DNA of 64,000 nt from Pandoraea terrae (lineage in GTDB: Bacteria > Pseudomonadota > Gammaproteobacteria > Burkholderiales > Burkholderiaceae), in the NCBI RefSeq assembly GCF_902459695.1, contig NZ_CABPRZ010000001.1:310001-374000 (forward strand), in the 5' to 3' direction. Below are positions 18,131 through 26,166 of this stretch, piece by piece. How positions within the stretch are numbered: the stretch's first letter is position 1; the number at the start of each line of letters is the position of its first letter. A program made the translations under genes and the position numbers. The notes under the pieces are model-generated. The model worked only from the letters and a program-made list of their open reading frames with translations. It did not search any database and was not told the DNA's origin.

Positions 18131-19177
18131 ATGCAGGTTCTAACTCCCTCCGTCATTTCCGGCTCTCCGTACGACATCGGATACGAACTCGGTTCGCTGG
18201 CCAGGCCGGTGATGAGTGCGTACATGGGGCAAAGTGTCGCCTGGCAGGCGGTCAGCCGATGGCGCGGGCGCTCGTTTGTGCGAGACCTGCGCCAGGCTGC
18301 CCAAAGTGTGTTCCCCGACTATGTCGCAGAAATCGACGGCATGGCGGCCGGTATGGGATGGTCTGCCGAGGACGTGTTTCTGTGGAACTGCCGGGGGGAG
18401 TTGATTCACAATGCGCCGGACGGTTGCACGACGCTCGCTGCCAGGTCACCCGAGGAGCGGTTCATTGCGCATAACGAAGATGGCGACCCGTATCTGCGCG
18501 ACCAGTGCGCGCTCGTGGACGTTCGCCCAACCGGAAAGCCCGGATTCGTGAGCTTCTACTACCCGGGCTCCCTGCCCGGACATACCTTCGCAGTGAACCG
18601 TGCCGGACTGGTACAGGCTATCAACAACCTGCGAATCAGGCACCCCGCAGTTGGGGTACCCCGCATGGTGCTCACCCGCGCGGTGCTAGACGTCGCTTCG
18701 CTTGATGCCGCGGTCGAGGTTCTCAACGGCGTCCCGCGCGCAAGCGGCTTTCACCACACACTGGGTTGCGTAGGGGACCCGCGGCTGCTCAGCATCGAAG
18801 CAACGGTACAACGCTGCTCGGTGGTTGAGGTGCCCCGCCTGTCCGGGCACGCCAATCACCTCATCCACGATGGCTGTGGCAACGAGGAGCAGATTGTCAC
18901 GGCATCGTCCCGCGACCGGCAGACCCGACTCGGTGAGCTTCTTCCGGCGCTCTCAGGCGTCGGCGAGTTGAATCTCCTGCAGGTACTCTTCGACCAGGCG
19001 TCGAAAGGTCTGCCCATTTACCGTGATGACCCCGCGGACCCGGACGACGAGAACACGCTCGCGACCGCGCTGTTCATCATTCGGGAAGCCGGTGTGGAAT
19101 TCGAAGTGCGCCAGCAAGGTGAACTTCGATTCAAGCAATTCATGCCCCAGGAATCGCGGGCACGCACCGGGTCCTGA
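18131..19177 (+). CDS. C45-family acyltransferase/peptidase (isopenicillin N acyltransferase-like)
   Basis: A 348-residue Ntn-hydrolase of family C45. The likely autocatalytic cleavage site and nucleophile is Cys99 in DGCTTLAA; the downstream IAHNEDGDP and the NRAGLVQAINNL strand are the usual C45 active-site elements. Such enzymes move or remove acyl groups on amines (6-aminopenicillanate acyltransferase is the founder, and several bacterial members hydrolyse amides). It lies 16 bases after the ABC ATPase gene and before a crotonase, so in this operon it probably deacylates the imported compound. No signal peptide. Confidence 0.85.
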   Translation: MQVLTPSVISGSPYDIGYELGSLARPVMSAYMGQSVAWQAVSRWRGRSFVRDLRQAAQSVFPDYVAEIDGMAAGMGWSAEDVFLWNCRGELIHNAPDGCTTLAARSPEERFIAHNEDGDPYLRDQCALVDVRPTGKPGFVSFYYPGSLPGHTFAVNRAGLVQAINNLRIRHPAVGVPRMVLTRAVLDVASLDAAVEVLNGVPRASGFHHTLGCVGDPRLLSIEATVQRCSVVEVPRLSGHANHLIHDGCGNEEQIVTASSRDRQTRLGELLPALSGVGELNLLQVLFDQASKGLPIYRDDPADPDDENTLATALFIIREAGVEFEVRQQGELRFKQFMPQESRARTGS

Positions 19178-19339
19178 CCGCCGAGGCAGAGCGTGACAAC
19201 TGTATTTCATCGCGGGTATTCACACCTTTCGGCAACAGACGTTGCTTTGCGCGTTTGTGGTTGTCTGAGGCGCCAAATCCTGTGAGGGATGTTTCAACAA
19301 CGTGCGCGAGCTTTTCAAGGTGCAATGACGGAGACGTTC

Positions 19340-20122
19340 ATGGCTTTCGAAACGATTATTTACGGTGTGCAGGACGGCATTGCAGAAGTCAGGCTGAACA
19401 GGCCGCATCGTCTGAACGCGGTGGTCCAGCAACTTTACGATGAGTTGGGCGAAGCGTTGAGTCTGGCGGAGGCGGACCGCGACGCACGGGTGGTCCTCAT
19501 TACGGGAGAGGGACGCGCATTCTGCGTCGGCGCAGACCTGAAGGAACACAAGGCGGGTCGCACCGCCTTCGAGCGTCGCGAGTACCTGCGAGGCGAGCAG
19601 GTAGTCTGCAAGCGATTGTTGACGCTCGGTAAGCCCGTGGTCGCGGCGGTCAATGGCTTCGCGCTGGGAGCCGGTGCAGAAATCGCGATTGCCTCCGACT
19701 TCGTTGTGATGGCCGGGAGCGCGAAGATTGGACTGCCTGAAATCAGCATCGGCAATTTTCTTGGTGGCGGCATCACGTATCTCCTCCCCCGGCTGGTCGG
19801 TCTGGCAAAAGCCCGCGAGCTCGTTTTCCTTGGCGAGCAGATCGACGGGCACGAAGCTGCCCGGATCGGGCTGGCAAACCGTGTGTTTCCCGATGACGGC
19901 TTTCTGCAGAGCGCGCGGGAGTTTGCGCAGAAGATCGCCAGCAAGGCACCGTTCTCAATGCGCCTGGCGAAGGAACAACTGAACTTCGCGGGCGAGCGCA
20001 CCCTTGACGCAGCGCTGACAGCCGAGCTGGAGGGCATGATGTTCTGTTCCACAACGAAAGACTGGCAGGAAGGGATCGATTCCTTCGCCGAGAAGCGCTC
20101 ACCGGTGTTCAAGGGAGAATAA
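19340..20122 (+). CDS. Enoyl-CoA hydratase/isomerase family protein (crotonase) 1
   Basis: A 260-residue crotonase-fold enzyme acting on an acyl-CoA thioester. Oxyanion-hole segments are seen: CVGADLKEHK for the first strand and ALGAGAEIAIASD for the second, with GLPEISIGNFLGGG at the catalytic glutamate region. The start at 19340 is chosen for the GGAG six bases before it; ATG at 19325 is an alternative. It ends two bases before the acyl-CoA synthetase gene. Substrate not predictable; could be a hydratase, isomerase or hydrolase. Confidence 0.88.
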   Translation: MAFETIIYGVQDGIAEVRLNRPHRLNAVVQQLYDELGEALSLAEADRDARVVLITGEGRAFCVGADLKEHKAGRTAFERREYLRGEQVVCKRLLTLGKPVVAAVNGFALGAGAEIAIASDFVVMAGSAKIGLPEISIGNFLGGGITYLLPRLVGLAKARELVFLGEQIDGHEAARIGLANRVFPDDGFLQSAREFAQKIASKAPFSMRLAKEQLNFAGERTLDAALTAELEGMMFCSTTKDWQEGIDSFAEKRSPVFKGE

Positions 20123-20124
20123 CA

Positions 20125-22299
20125 ATGAGCAGCCACGCGCTCCATGAGATTTTCTATCCGGACTCGATTGCCGTCGTTGGCGCATCAAGGGACCAGACGA
20201 AGCGGGGCTTCCGTTCCATTCAGAAGCTGCTGGAAGACGGATACGCCGGGGCGATATACCCGATAAATCCGAAGGAATCGGAAATCCTGGGGCTCAAATG
20301 CTACGCGAGCCTGGGCGACATACCGGGCAACGTTGACCTCGTTCTGGTCTGCACGCCGGCGAAGACCCTGCCACAGGTCATCGAGCAGTGTGGCAGGAAG
20401 GGCGCAAAAGGGGCGGTTGTCCTGGCGGGCGGGTTTGCCGAAGCGGGCGATGACGGGCGGCGCCTGCAGGATGAAATGGTGCGGGTTGCTCAGCACTGTA
20501 ACGTGCGTATCGTCGGGCCGAACACGTCCGGCGTGTTTAATACCCACAAAGCCTGCAACATCGTCGGCTTCAGCAATCTGAAGAAAGGTGGAATCGGCTT
20601 GCTGTCGCAGTCCGGGAACATGGCGCTTTCCCTAGTGACGGAGGCCGAGGCGAATGGACACATCGGTCTGTCAACGTACGTGGGCATTGGCAACGAATCG
20701 GATATCCAGTTTGATGAGTATCTCGACTACTTCGCCGAAGATGAGAACACCCGGGCCGTCGTCGCGTACGTCGAGGGGATGAACAACGGGCGGGTGTTTC
20801 TGGACGCGCTGCGTCGGATCACACGCAGGAAGCCAGTCGTCCTCTACAAGTCGGGTCGCACCAGCGCCGGACGCAGTTCCGCGAAGTCGCACACCGGTGC
20901 GCTCGCCGGCGACTACGCGGTTAGCGAGGGCGTTCTGCGTCAGGCGGGTGCGGTGCTGGCTCGCAAGTCCGACGAGATTCTGTCGCTCGCTGAAGCGCTT
21001 TCGCTACTCAAGCCGCTCGCGTCGCGCCGCGTGGCGGTGCTGGCAGACGGTGGCGGGCATGCGACGATTGCTGCAGACGCCCTGAGCGAACAGGGTCTGA
21101 CGCTGGCGTCTCTGAGCCACGAAACGCAGCAGCGCCTTTCGGCAATCCTGCCGCCGTCGGCCGCCGTTGCAAACCCGGTGGATGTGGCCGGGGGAACGGA
21201 CGCGAATCCTGCGGTATTTGCCGACTGCGCGCGCATCCTGCTTGAGGACCCTCAGGTCGACGGGCTGCTCATCACGGGGCTCTACGGTGGGTATGGCGTG
21301 AGGTTCTCGCAGTCGCTGACGCCCATTGAGATGCAGACCTCGTCGCGTATCGCCGGGATGCTGGAAGCGCACGGCAAACCTGTCATTGTGCATAGCTTGT
21401 ACGGGAGTCTGTATGCGGACCTGCGACCTGCGCCGCTGACATGTATCCGTGAAGCTGGCGTGCCGGTCTATGACTCGCTTGAGCTGGCAGTCCGCTGCAT
21501 GCTGGCGCTCGCCGAATTTGGCGAAACGCAAAGGCGGCCGTCAGCCGACGCGGACGGCCTTGCGGTGCGCTCGCCGGCGTTCGAGACAGTCCTTGCGTCC
21601 TGTCGCAGCGAGCACCGGACGGTTGTGCTCGAGCATGAAGCCCGGCAGGCGCTCGCGAATGCGGGCGTCCCGATGTCGGCACCCGCGATTCTGGCCAGGT
21701 CTGCGCATGAGGCCGTTGCGGCGTTCGAGCGCCTCGCGTCGGTGCCGGTCGCGATGAAAATCGTGTCGCGCGACATCATCCACAAATCGGACGTCGGTGG
21801 GGTCAGGCTGAACGTTGGAAGTCCCGAAGAAGTCAGGCAAGCGTTCGAAAACATCGTGGCCAACGGGCGAAAGCATGTGCAAAATCCGGACATTACCGGC
21901 GTCCTGGTGACACCCATGGCGCCCAAAGGTGGCATCGAAATCATCATCGGGGTTGTGCGTGACCCGACTTATGGGCCGGTCATGATGTTCGGCCTCGGCG
22001 GCATTCTGGTCGAAGTGCTCAAGGACGTCGTGTTCCGCTCGCTTCCTCTCACGCAGGACGATGCGCACCGGATGCTCGCCGAGATCCGGGCCAGTGAGAT
22101 TCTGAACGGGGTACGTGGCGCCGCTCCGACCGACAAGGATGCGCTGGTCAGGCTGATGATGGGCATTTCGGCGCTTTGCTCCGCGTTTCCCGAAATTGCC
22201 GAACTGGATCTTAACCCCGTGCTGGCCTATTCCAGCGGGGTAGCCATTCTTGACGCGCGCATCCTGCTTGAGGATGTCGGCGCAACCACCCCACAGTGA
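20125..22299 (+). CDS. ADP-forming acyl-CoA synthetase (acetate-CoA ligase ADP-forming family)
   Basis: A 724-residue single-chain NDP-forming acyl-CoA synthetase. Domain order: CoA-binding Rossmann domain at the N-terminus (IAVVGASRDQTKRG), succinyl-CoA synthetase-like flavodoxin domains, then an ATP-grasp domain (AMKIVSRDIIHKSDVGGVRL). The phosphohistidine is His256 in KSHTGALAG. These enzymes couple ATP to formation of an acyl-CoA from a free carboxylic acid, or run in reverse to gain ATP. Flanked on both sides by crotonases, which suggests activation of an unsaturated or hydroxy acid and its further modification. Confidence 0.9.
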   Translation: MSSHALHEIFYPDSIAVVGASRDQTKRGFRSIQKLLEDGYAGAIYPINPKESEILGLKCYASLGDIPGNVDLVLVCTPAKTLPQVIEQCGRKGAKGAVVLAGGFAEAGDDGRRLQDEMVRVAQHCNVRIVGPNTSGVFNTHKACNIVGFSNLKKGGIGLLSQSGNMALSLVTEAEANGHIGLSTYVGIGNESDIQFDEYLDYFAEDENTRAVVAYVEGMNNGRVFLDALRRITRRKPVVLYKSGRTSAGRSSAKSHTGALAGDYAVSEGVLRQAGAVLARKSDEILSLAEALSLLKPLASRRVAVLADGGGHATIAADALSEQGLTLASLSHETQQRLSAILPPSAAVANPVDVAGGTDANPAVFADCARILLEDPQVDGLLITGLYGGYGVRFSQSLTPIEMQTSSRIAGMLEAHGKPVIVHSLYGSLYADLRPAPLTCIREAGVPVYDSLELAVRCMLALAEFGETQRRPSADADGLAVRSPAFETVLASCRSEHRTVVLEHEARQALANAGVPMSAPAILARSAHEAVAAFERLASVPVAMKIVSRDIIHKSDVGGVRLNVGSPEEVRQAFENIVANGRKHVQNPDITGVLVTPMAPKGGIEIIIGVVRDPTYGPVMMFGLGGILVEVLKDVVFRSLPLTQDDAHRMLAEIRASEILNGVRGAAPTDKDALVRLMMGISALCSAFPEIAELDLNPVLAYSSGVAILDARILLEDVGATTPQ

Positions 22300-22319
22300 C
22301 TTTCAACCGGGAAGCCAGA

Positions 22320-23135
22320 ATGACCCTTGCACCTGAACTGACTGATGCGTTGCTAAGCGTCGAGGGGCGTGTCGCGATACTGACCTTGAACCGGGACGAT
22401 GTGCGTAACGAACTGACCGGCACGACGCTCGTCGACGATATTGAGCGCACCGTTCAGTGGATTAACGCCGAGGAATCTATCGGCATCCTGATTGTTACCG
22501 GTGCCGGCAAGGCCTTTTCTTCCGGCGGAAACATCAAGCACATGCTCCATCGCGAAGGGAGTTTTGGGGGGGACGTATACGAGGTCCAGCAACGATATCG
22601 AAAAGGCATCCAGCGCTTGCCGCTGGCAATGCATCGTCTCGAGGTCCCTTCCATCGCAGCCATCAATGGCGCCGCATTGGGCGCGGGCTTCGACCTCGCC
22701 TGCATGTGCGACCTGCGACTGGCAACAACCGATGCGATCATGGGCGAGACCTTCATCAACGTGGGCATCATTCCCGGGGATGGCGGCGCGTGGTTGCTCC
22801 AGCGACTCGTCGGCTACCAGCGGGCCGCAGAGCTGACGTTTTCGGGCCGCACCTTTACGGGCGCGCAGGCCAAGGAACTTGGTATCGTTCTCGACGCCGT
22901 GAGCGCAGATCAGTTACTGGATACCGCGCAACGGTTGGCCAGGGACCTCGCAGCAAAACCCCCGCAAGCCCTCAGGCTGACGAAGCGCCTGATGAAATCA
23001 GCCCAGCGCATGGAACTCCCCGACTTCCTCGACCACTGTGCCGCGTTTCAGGGGATGTGCCACAACACCGAGGACCATATCGAAGCGCTCGCCGCGACAC
23101 TCGAAAAGCGCGCCCCGCAATTCAAGGGTCAATAG
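22320..23135 (+). CDS. Enoyl-CoA hydratase/isomerase family protein (crotonase) 2
   Basis: A 271-residue crotonase. Seen: AFSSGGNIKHML (first oxyanion segment), GAALGAGFDLACMCDLRLAT (second), and TFINVGIIPGDGGAWLLQRL. ATG at 22320 follows a purine-rich GGGAAG; a GTG at 22296, overlapping the previous stop, would add eight residues. It is not a close duplicate of the first crotonase, so the two probably do different steps. Last gene of the operon that begins with the ABC transporter; the region beyond is gene-poor. Confidence 0.88.
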   Translation: MTLAPELTDALLSVEGRVAILTLNRDDVRNELTGTTLVDDIERTVQWINAEESIGILIVTGAGKAFSSGGNIKHMLHREGSFGGDVYEVQQRYRKGIQRLPLAMHRLEVPSIAAINGAALGAGFDLACMCDLRLATTDAIMGETFINVGIIPGDGGAWLLQRLVGYQRAAELTFSGRTFTGAQAKELGIVLDAVSADQLLDTAQRLARDLAAKPPQALRLTKRLMKSAQRMELPDFLDHCAAFQGMCHNTEDHIEALAATLEKRAPQFKGQ

Positions 23136-23232
23136 GCGCGCCCACTTTTACTGAAACCCGCCCTCGCGCCGGACAGCCAATTCACGTCAAGCCACCTGCT
23201 AAAGCCCGACGCCTTGCAAGGTTTGCAGGTGC

Positions 23233-23409
23233 CTACTTGCCGCCGATGCCGACCTTGCCGCGTCCGAGCTTTCGATGCGGCACACAGGGGCGCAGCCTCT
23301 TCCTGGAGCCAGCCGTCAACGTCACGTGCTCCGCAGGGTATCGGGTCGTCCTGTGCAGTGCGGCCTGATAGGCGGAATGGCCCGGATCGATGCGCTTGAT
23401 AGCTGACAT
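23233..23409 (-). CDS. Small basic protein of 58 residues, unknown function
   Basis: A short frame starting MSAIKRIDPGHSAYQAALHR and ending in the basic KLGRGKVGIGGK. The start codon is preceded by a near-perfect AGGAGG seven to eight bases upstream, the strongest reason to believe it is translated. About a quarter of residues are Lys/Arg/His. I recognise no family. It lies alone on the minus strand in the gene-poor region after the crotonase operon. No membrane helix or signal peptide. Confidence 0.45.
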   Translation of the reverse strand: MSAIKRIDPGHSAYQAALHRTTRYPAEHVTLTAGSRKRLRPCVPHRKLGRGKVGIGGK

Positions 23410-23725
23410 GATTGATACCTCCTCAGAGGATTCTAGTCCGAAACGGCTCGGCGCTTATGTCGCCCCGTCGCTAGCAGTCCATGGGTGCTGATCTCGGGGC
23501 GCTCACCAGTGTGGCTGTTAGTACATTTGAGCACGAATGTCCGTCTCTGGAAGTCCCGACGGGCCGTTGTTGGCCGATAGCAGCAACTCGCGCGTCAGTC
23601 AGAAAAGCAGTTATTCAACAATATAACGGCCTTCTCCCAATCCCCGACTCGGACGATTCTGAAAAGCAGGCAAAGCCATAGAATTCGGGTTGTGCAGGGC
23701 GTGAGTTGCTCGTAAGCTCTTCCGT
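23410..23725. other. Gene-free stretch upstream of the structured RNA region
   Basis: No coding sequence I can support on either strand. It should contain the promoter of the 58-residue gene (reading left) and of the structured region (reading right). A weak candidate for the latter is TTGTGC at 23690 with TAAGCT at 23713, 17-base spacing. Confidence 0.35.
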
Positions 23726-23964
23726 GTCGCGGCAGACAACCGCGACTCGGGAGTGAGATCCTGAACTGATGTTGGCACACGACCGCGATGTTTGCGGTCG
23801 CGCGTGCCAACCCACGCCATCCTTTATGGGCGGGCTTAAGCCGGGTGACCTTAGGGTCAGCCGTTTTAACATCAGTACGGTATCTCACCCCGGCTTGATG
23901 CCCGCCCACCCGTCGTTATCGAGGTCTCCTCTTCGCTGGCAGCGCCAGGGCGGGCGCTTTTTTT
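23726..23964 (+). ncRNA. Candidate structured RNA ending in an intrinsic terminator
   Basis: About 240 bases hold a chain of strong inverted repeats. Hairpin 1 is 23726-23746 (GTCGCGG/CCGCGAC). Hairpin 2 is 23771-23811 (GTTGGCAC/GTGCCAAC plus CGACCGC/GCGGTCG, 15 pairs with a bulge). A long stem at 23828-23907 pairs GGGCGGGC with GCCCGCCC and AAGCCGGG with CCCGGCTT and encloses a smaller CCGT/ACGG hairpin. A terminator follows at 23941-23964. No frame through it looks coding. It could be a free small RNA or a leader controlling the small gene 24 bases downstream. I do not recognise it as 6S, tmRNA, RNase P or a known riboswitch. Confidence 0.5.
23941..23964 (+). terminator. Intrinsic terminator of the structured RNA region
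   Basis: AGCGCC at 23941-23946 pairs with GGCGCT at 23953-23958 around a 6-base loop and is followed by seven T. It precedes the ATG of the next small gene by 24 bases, so it either ends an upstream RNA or attenuates that gene. Confidence 0.8.
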
Positions 23965-23988
23965 ACCGCGCAGCAAGGAGGCTGACTT

Positions 23989-24273
23989 ATGTCTGAAGTC
24001 CAGCGTCAACTCTCCCCCGAAGAAGACGAAGCAATCACCGAAGCACTGAAGTACGGAGACGCGGAATCACTGCGACTCAATGAACTGACGAGCCGAATCG
24101 TGGCGCTATCCGCGATCGGCAGCCAGGGCACGATCTCGTCACTAGACGAGAATTTCATCAGCGCGTTTTTCGAGCAGATGGAAGAACTCGCGACGGAAGC
24201 CTACGCACTCGCCGAGAAGATCGGCCGGCAACGCCGTGCGGCCAAGACTGGTGTCGCACAGCCACCGGTATAA
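23989..24273 (+). CDS. Conserved-looking small acidic helical protein, unknown function
   Basis: A 94-residue acidic, Glu- and Ala-rich protein without signal peptide or membrane segment, predicted mostly helical (SPEEDEAITEALKYGDAES, then FFEQMEELATEAYALAEKIG), ending in a short basic tail. The ribosome binding site AAGGAGG lies eight bases before the ATG. A terminator follows at 24301. Together with the upstream terminator this forms an isolated single-gene unit. Function not recognised. Confidence 0.7.
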   Translation: MSEVQRQLSPEEDEAITEALKYGDAESLRLNELTSRIVALSAIGSQGTISSLDENFISAFFEQMEELATEAYALAEKIGRQRRAAKTGVAQPPV

Positions 24274-24300
24274 AAGCAAGCAGCAGTAAGTAGTCAACTT

Positions 24301-24330
24301 CGCCGGACAGCCATCGCCGTCCGGCGTTTC
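24301..24330 (+). terminator. Intrinsic terminator after the small acidic protein gene
   Basis: CGCCGGAC at 24301-24308 and GTCCGGCG at 24319-24326 form a perfect 8-base stem with a 10-base loop, followed by TTTCGTTATTT. It lies 27 bases after the stop codon. Confidence 0.75.
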
Positions 24331-24359
24331 GTTATTTCAGCTGCGTCAGTCCCGATACC

Positions 24360-24494
24360 TCAGAATGACGAGGGCTTACCCAGGAATGCGACGAGCGCCG
24401 ACGTCGTCTGATTCGGAACTTCTTCCATCAGCCAATGGTCGGGGCCACTAACGATCGCGCCCTGAACATTCGTTGCCGCCACCTTTGCCTGACC
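24360..24494 (-). pseudogene. C-terminal relic of an alpha/beta hydrolase
   Basis: On the minus strand about 45 codons read as the end of an alpha/beta-hydrolase: VQGAIVSGPDHWLMEEVPNQ is the strand and loop carrying the catalytic His (in GPDHWLMEE), followed by the final helix TTSALVAFLG and a stop. Upstream the frame soon loses similarity and no nucleophile-elbow half is present, so the gene is truncated. It may have been an epoxide hydrolase or haloalkane dehalogenase-like enzyme. Confidence 0.6.
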
Positions 24495-24818
24495 GAAGCG
24501 ACCGTCAGCTTCGGAAGCTGACCATGGCGGCGGTCCGCTGCCGGCCAGAACCGGTCCCTGACGGGGCGCCTATATTGCAACAATGACCGTCCGCTGCTGG
24601 CCAGACAGGGGACATCCGCGAAGATGGGGCAGATCGGCCGGAGCCGCCGTTGAGGTCACAACGTCGTTGAGGCGGCTACAGGTCGCTTTCCTGCCGTTCG
24701 CACGCCGATGGCCGCGAATGTCCGGTCTCACTGTCCGCGAATGCGTGCTCCCGACCCGAATCAGCCGTCCAGACGCAGTTCATCACAACGACCGGTTTCA
24801 AGCTGCAACCGTCGCTCG
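24495..24818. other. Decayed, gene-free stretch
   Basis: No gene supported. It contains short imperfect repeats built around GTCCGCTGCTGGCCAGA-like units (near 24514 and 24586), a pattern often seen in decayed intergenic DNA. Long open frames here look like by-products of high GC content. Confidence 0.35.
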
Positions 24819-24977
24819 TCACTCAAGAGCCCTTGCTTTTTTATGTGCAAAATCTAGGTCAGTCAAGTTAGGCAGCTGCTGTCGGTCGGGACGCCAAGCC
24901 TTGGACCACCGGTCCCACTCGTTCGCAGCCTGGTCGGCGCTGAGGCCATCTTCGACCGTTGGAGAGCCAGCTTTCAT
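24819..24977 (-). CDS. Possible 52-residue ORF or gene fragment, unknown
   Basis: The frame starts MKAGSPTVEDGLSADQAANE and ends DFAHKKARALE before a stop. Composition looks protein-like (balanced charges, helical C-terminus), but there is no ribosome binding site and the frame is open further upstream, so it is more likely the tail of a broken gene than an independent gene. Family not recognised. Confidence 0.25.
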   Translation of the reverse strand: MKAGSPTVEDGLSADQAANEWDRWSKAWRPDRQQLPNLTDLDFAHKKARALE

Positions 24978-25056
24978 TAACTGCGGCACTGGACAACACC
25001 TCGGCTGTCTGAACTCTCGACGATGGTCAAATGCGGCGTATGACTCGGCGCTCGAT

Positions 25057-25389
25057 TCAGCGTTCGTGGTAGATCGCAAGCCAGACGGTTGGCTCTTTGG
25101 CATGCGTCCACGCAACGCGATGCCGGCAATGCGGCTCGATCAGCACGTAGTCGCCGGGACGCATGTCGTGCAGCGTCGAGTCCTCTTCGAACTCGAGCAC
25201 GGCCGCGCCCGACAGCAGCACCACCCATTCGGCGCGCGAGTCGTCGTACCAGAACCCTTCGGGACTCGCGTGTCCCAACGACACGATCCGCTCCACGTTC
25301 AGGCGCTGCCCCGTGATGAGCATGTCGATGCGCTCTTCGCCGCCGCGCTTCGCTTCGAAGCTGAACAGGTTACCCGTTTGAAGTTGCAT
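25057..25389 (-). CDS. Small cupin-domain protein
   Basis: A 110-residue single-domain cupin. The conserved beta-barrel motifs are visible: the first as a degenerate EWVVLLSGAAVLEFEEDS with PGDYVLIEP, and the second as HCRHRVAWT. The His residues in HCRHRV are likely metal ligands. No signal peptide. This is the only clearly intact enzyme-like gene in the decayed island between 23.2 and 26.9 kb. Function unknown; such cupins are often metal-binding sensors or small isomerases/dioxygenases. Confidence 0.8.
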   Translation of the reverse strand: MQLQTGNLFSFEAKRGGEERIDMLITGQRLNVERIVSLGHASPEGFWYDDSRAEWVVLLSGAAVLEFEEDSTLHDMRPGDYVLIEPHCRHRVAWTHAKEPTVWLAIYHER

Positions 25390-25410
25390 GGCACGACCTC
25401 ACTTCAACTT

Positions 25411-25476
25411 TCACCTCATAGGCGCAAGACCGTCGAGCAGCGTCGGGACCAGCTCGCTGATCGCCGGATGGTTACG
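25411..25476 (-). pseudogene. Short gene relic (possibly regulator C-terminus) upstream of the cupin gene
   Basis: About 21 codons read RNHPAISELVPTLLDGLAPM and end with a stop 21 bases before the cupin start. The text resembles the last helix of a TetR-like protein or similar, but the fragment is too short for firm assignment. No upstream part is preserved. Confidence 0.25.
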
Positions 25477-26007
25477 CATTGCAACTGTAGCGCACAAGAT
25501 TCAGTAAAGTCGACTGGCCGATGTTGGGAGCAAACGAGCCATTGCAGTGACCGCGCTTTCAATCAATCGGACGACTGGAGATGGCCGAAAGTTCGCGGTC
25601 ACACAAACTGCCGGAAAGCTGACGTTGATGGTCCCAACGTCCGTGCTGTCGAACGTTCATTGAACTGGTGCAATCGGCCAGTTGCTGCCGTTTGGGATAG
25701 ATCCGGGAGTGTCCGGTTTCATGCAGACACCGGACCATCACACTGTATGTGCTGCGTGTTCGCTTTGCCGCATACTTCAGCGTCACGAACGCACCCTCAA
25801 AGCTTGGTTTGCGGGCGCAGCCGTGGTTCCTCCATGGGCGGTCGCCATGATTAGTTTGCGGACCCTCGAACACGAATTGATGAAAGATCAAATGGGGCTG
25901 ACCGCCATCGAGCGAGCACAGCGCTTGAAGGGGGCCCAGCCAGTCATCAAGCTACGGCCCGCAGCGAACGAGGAACAGTTCGCCGTCCAGCTCAGCCTCG
26001 ACATTGC
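25477..26007. other. Gene-poor stretch with no supported gene
   Basis: A plus-strand frame ending at 26011 has a protein-like tail (MKDQMGLTAIERAQRLKGAQ), but it lacks a ribosome binding site and overlaps the end of the minus-strand small gene. It may be a gene relic. Otherwise nothing recognised. Confidence 0.3.
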
Positions 26008-26157
26008 CTAATCGAGCAGTAGCCTCAGCAGTTGCAGTAAGTGGCGGGGAATCTCCTCGGCTGCTTGCTGAAAGTCCACTCCTGATCGGTAGGCCAGCAG
26101 TAGCACGGGGCTAAGCAACACCAGGGCAAGTAAAGCTTCCTTGATCCGCGCTCCCAT
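26008..26157 (-). CDS. Small membrane protein of 49 residues (second of a pair)
   Basis: Starts MGARIKEALLALVLLSPVLL, one hydrophobic helix at about residues 8-22, then a short linker and an amphipathic Leu-rich tail (HLLQLLRLLLD) ending in a stop. The purine-rich GGAGAGGAA directly before the ATG is a strong ribosome binding site, and the start lies only 9 bases after the stop of the previous small gene, so the two are probably translated from one mRNA. Family not recognised; size and build resemble type I toxin-like or membrane-stress microproteins, which is inference. Confidence 0.5.
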   Translation of the reverse strand: MGARIKEALLALVLLSPVLLLAYRSGVDFQQAAEEIPRHLLQLLRLLLD

Positions 26158-26166
26158 TTCCTCTCC

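Noticed and set aside
23726-23964. Group II intron, retron or transposon end as explanation for the hairpins
   Set aside because: No reverse transcriptase, transposase or flanking direct repeat was found nearby.
24583-25854. Plus-strand frame of 423 codons in the decayed island
   Set aside because: It runs antisense through the cupin gene, has no ribosome binding site and no recognisable domain.
25682-26011. Plus-strand frame ending IKLRPAANEEQFAVQLSLDI
   Set aside because: The tail looks protein-like but there is no ribosome binding site and no recognised family; kept only as a possible relic.
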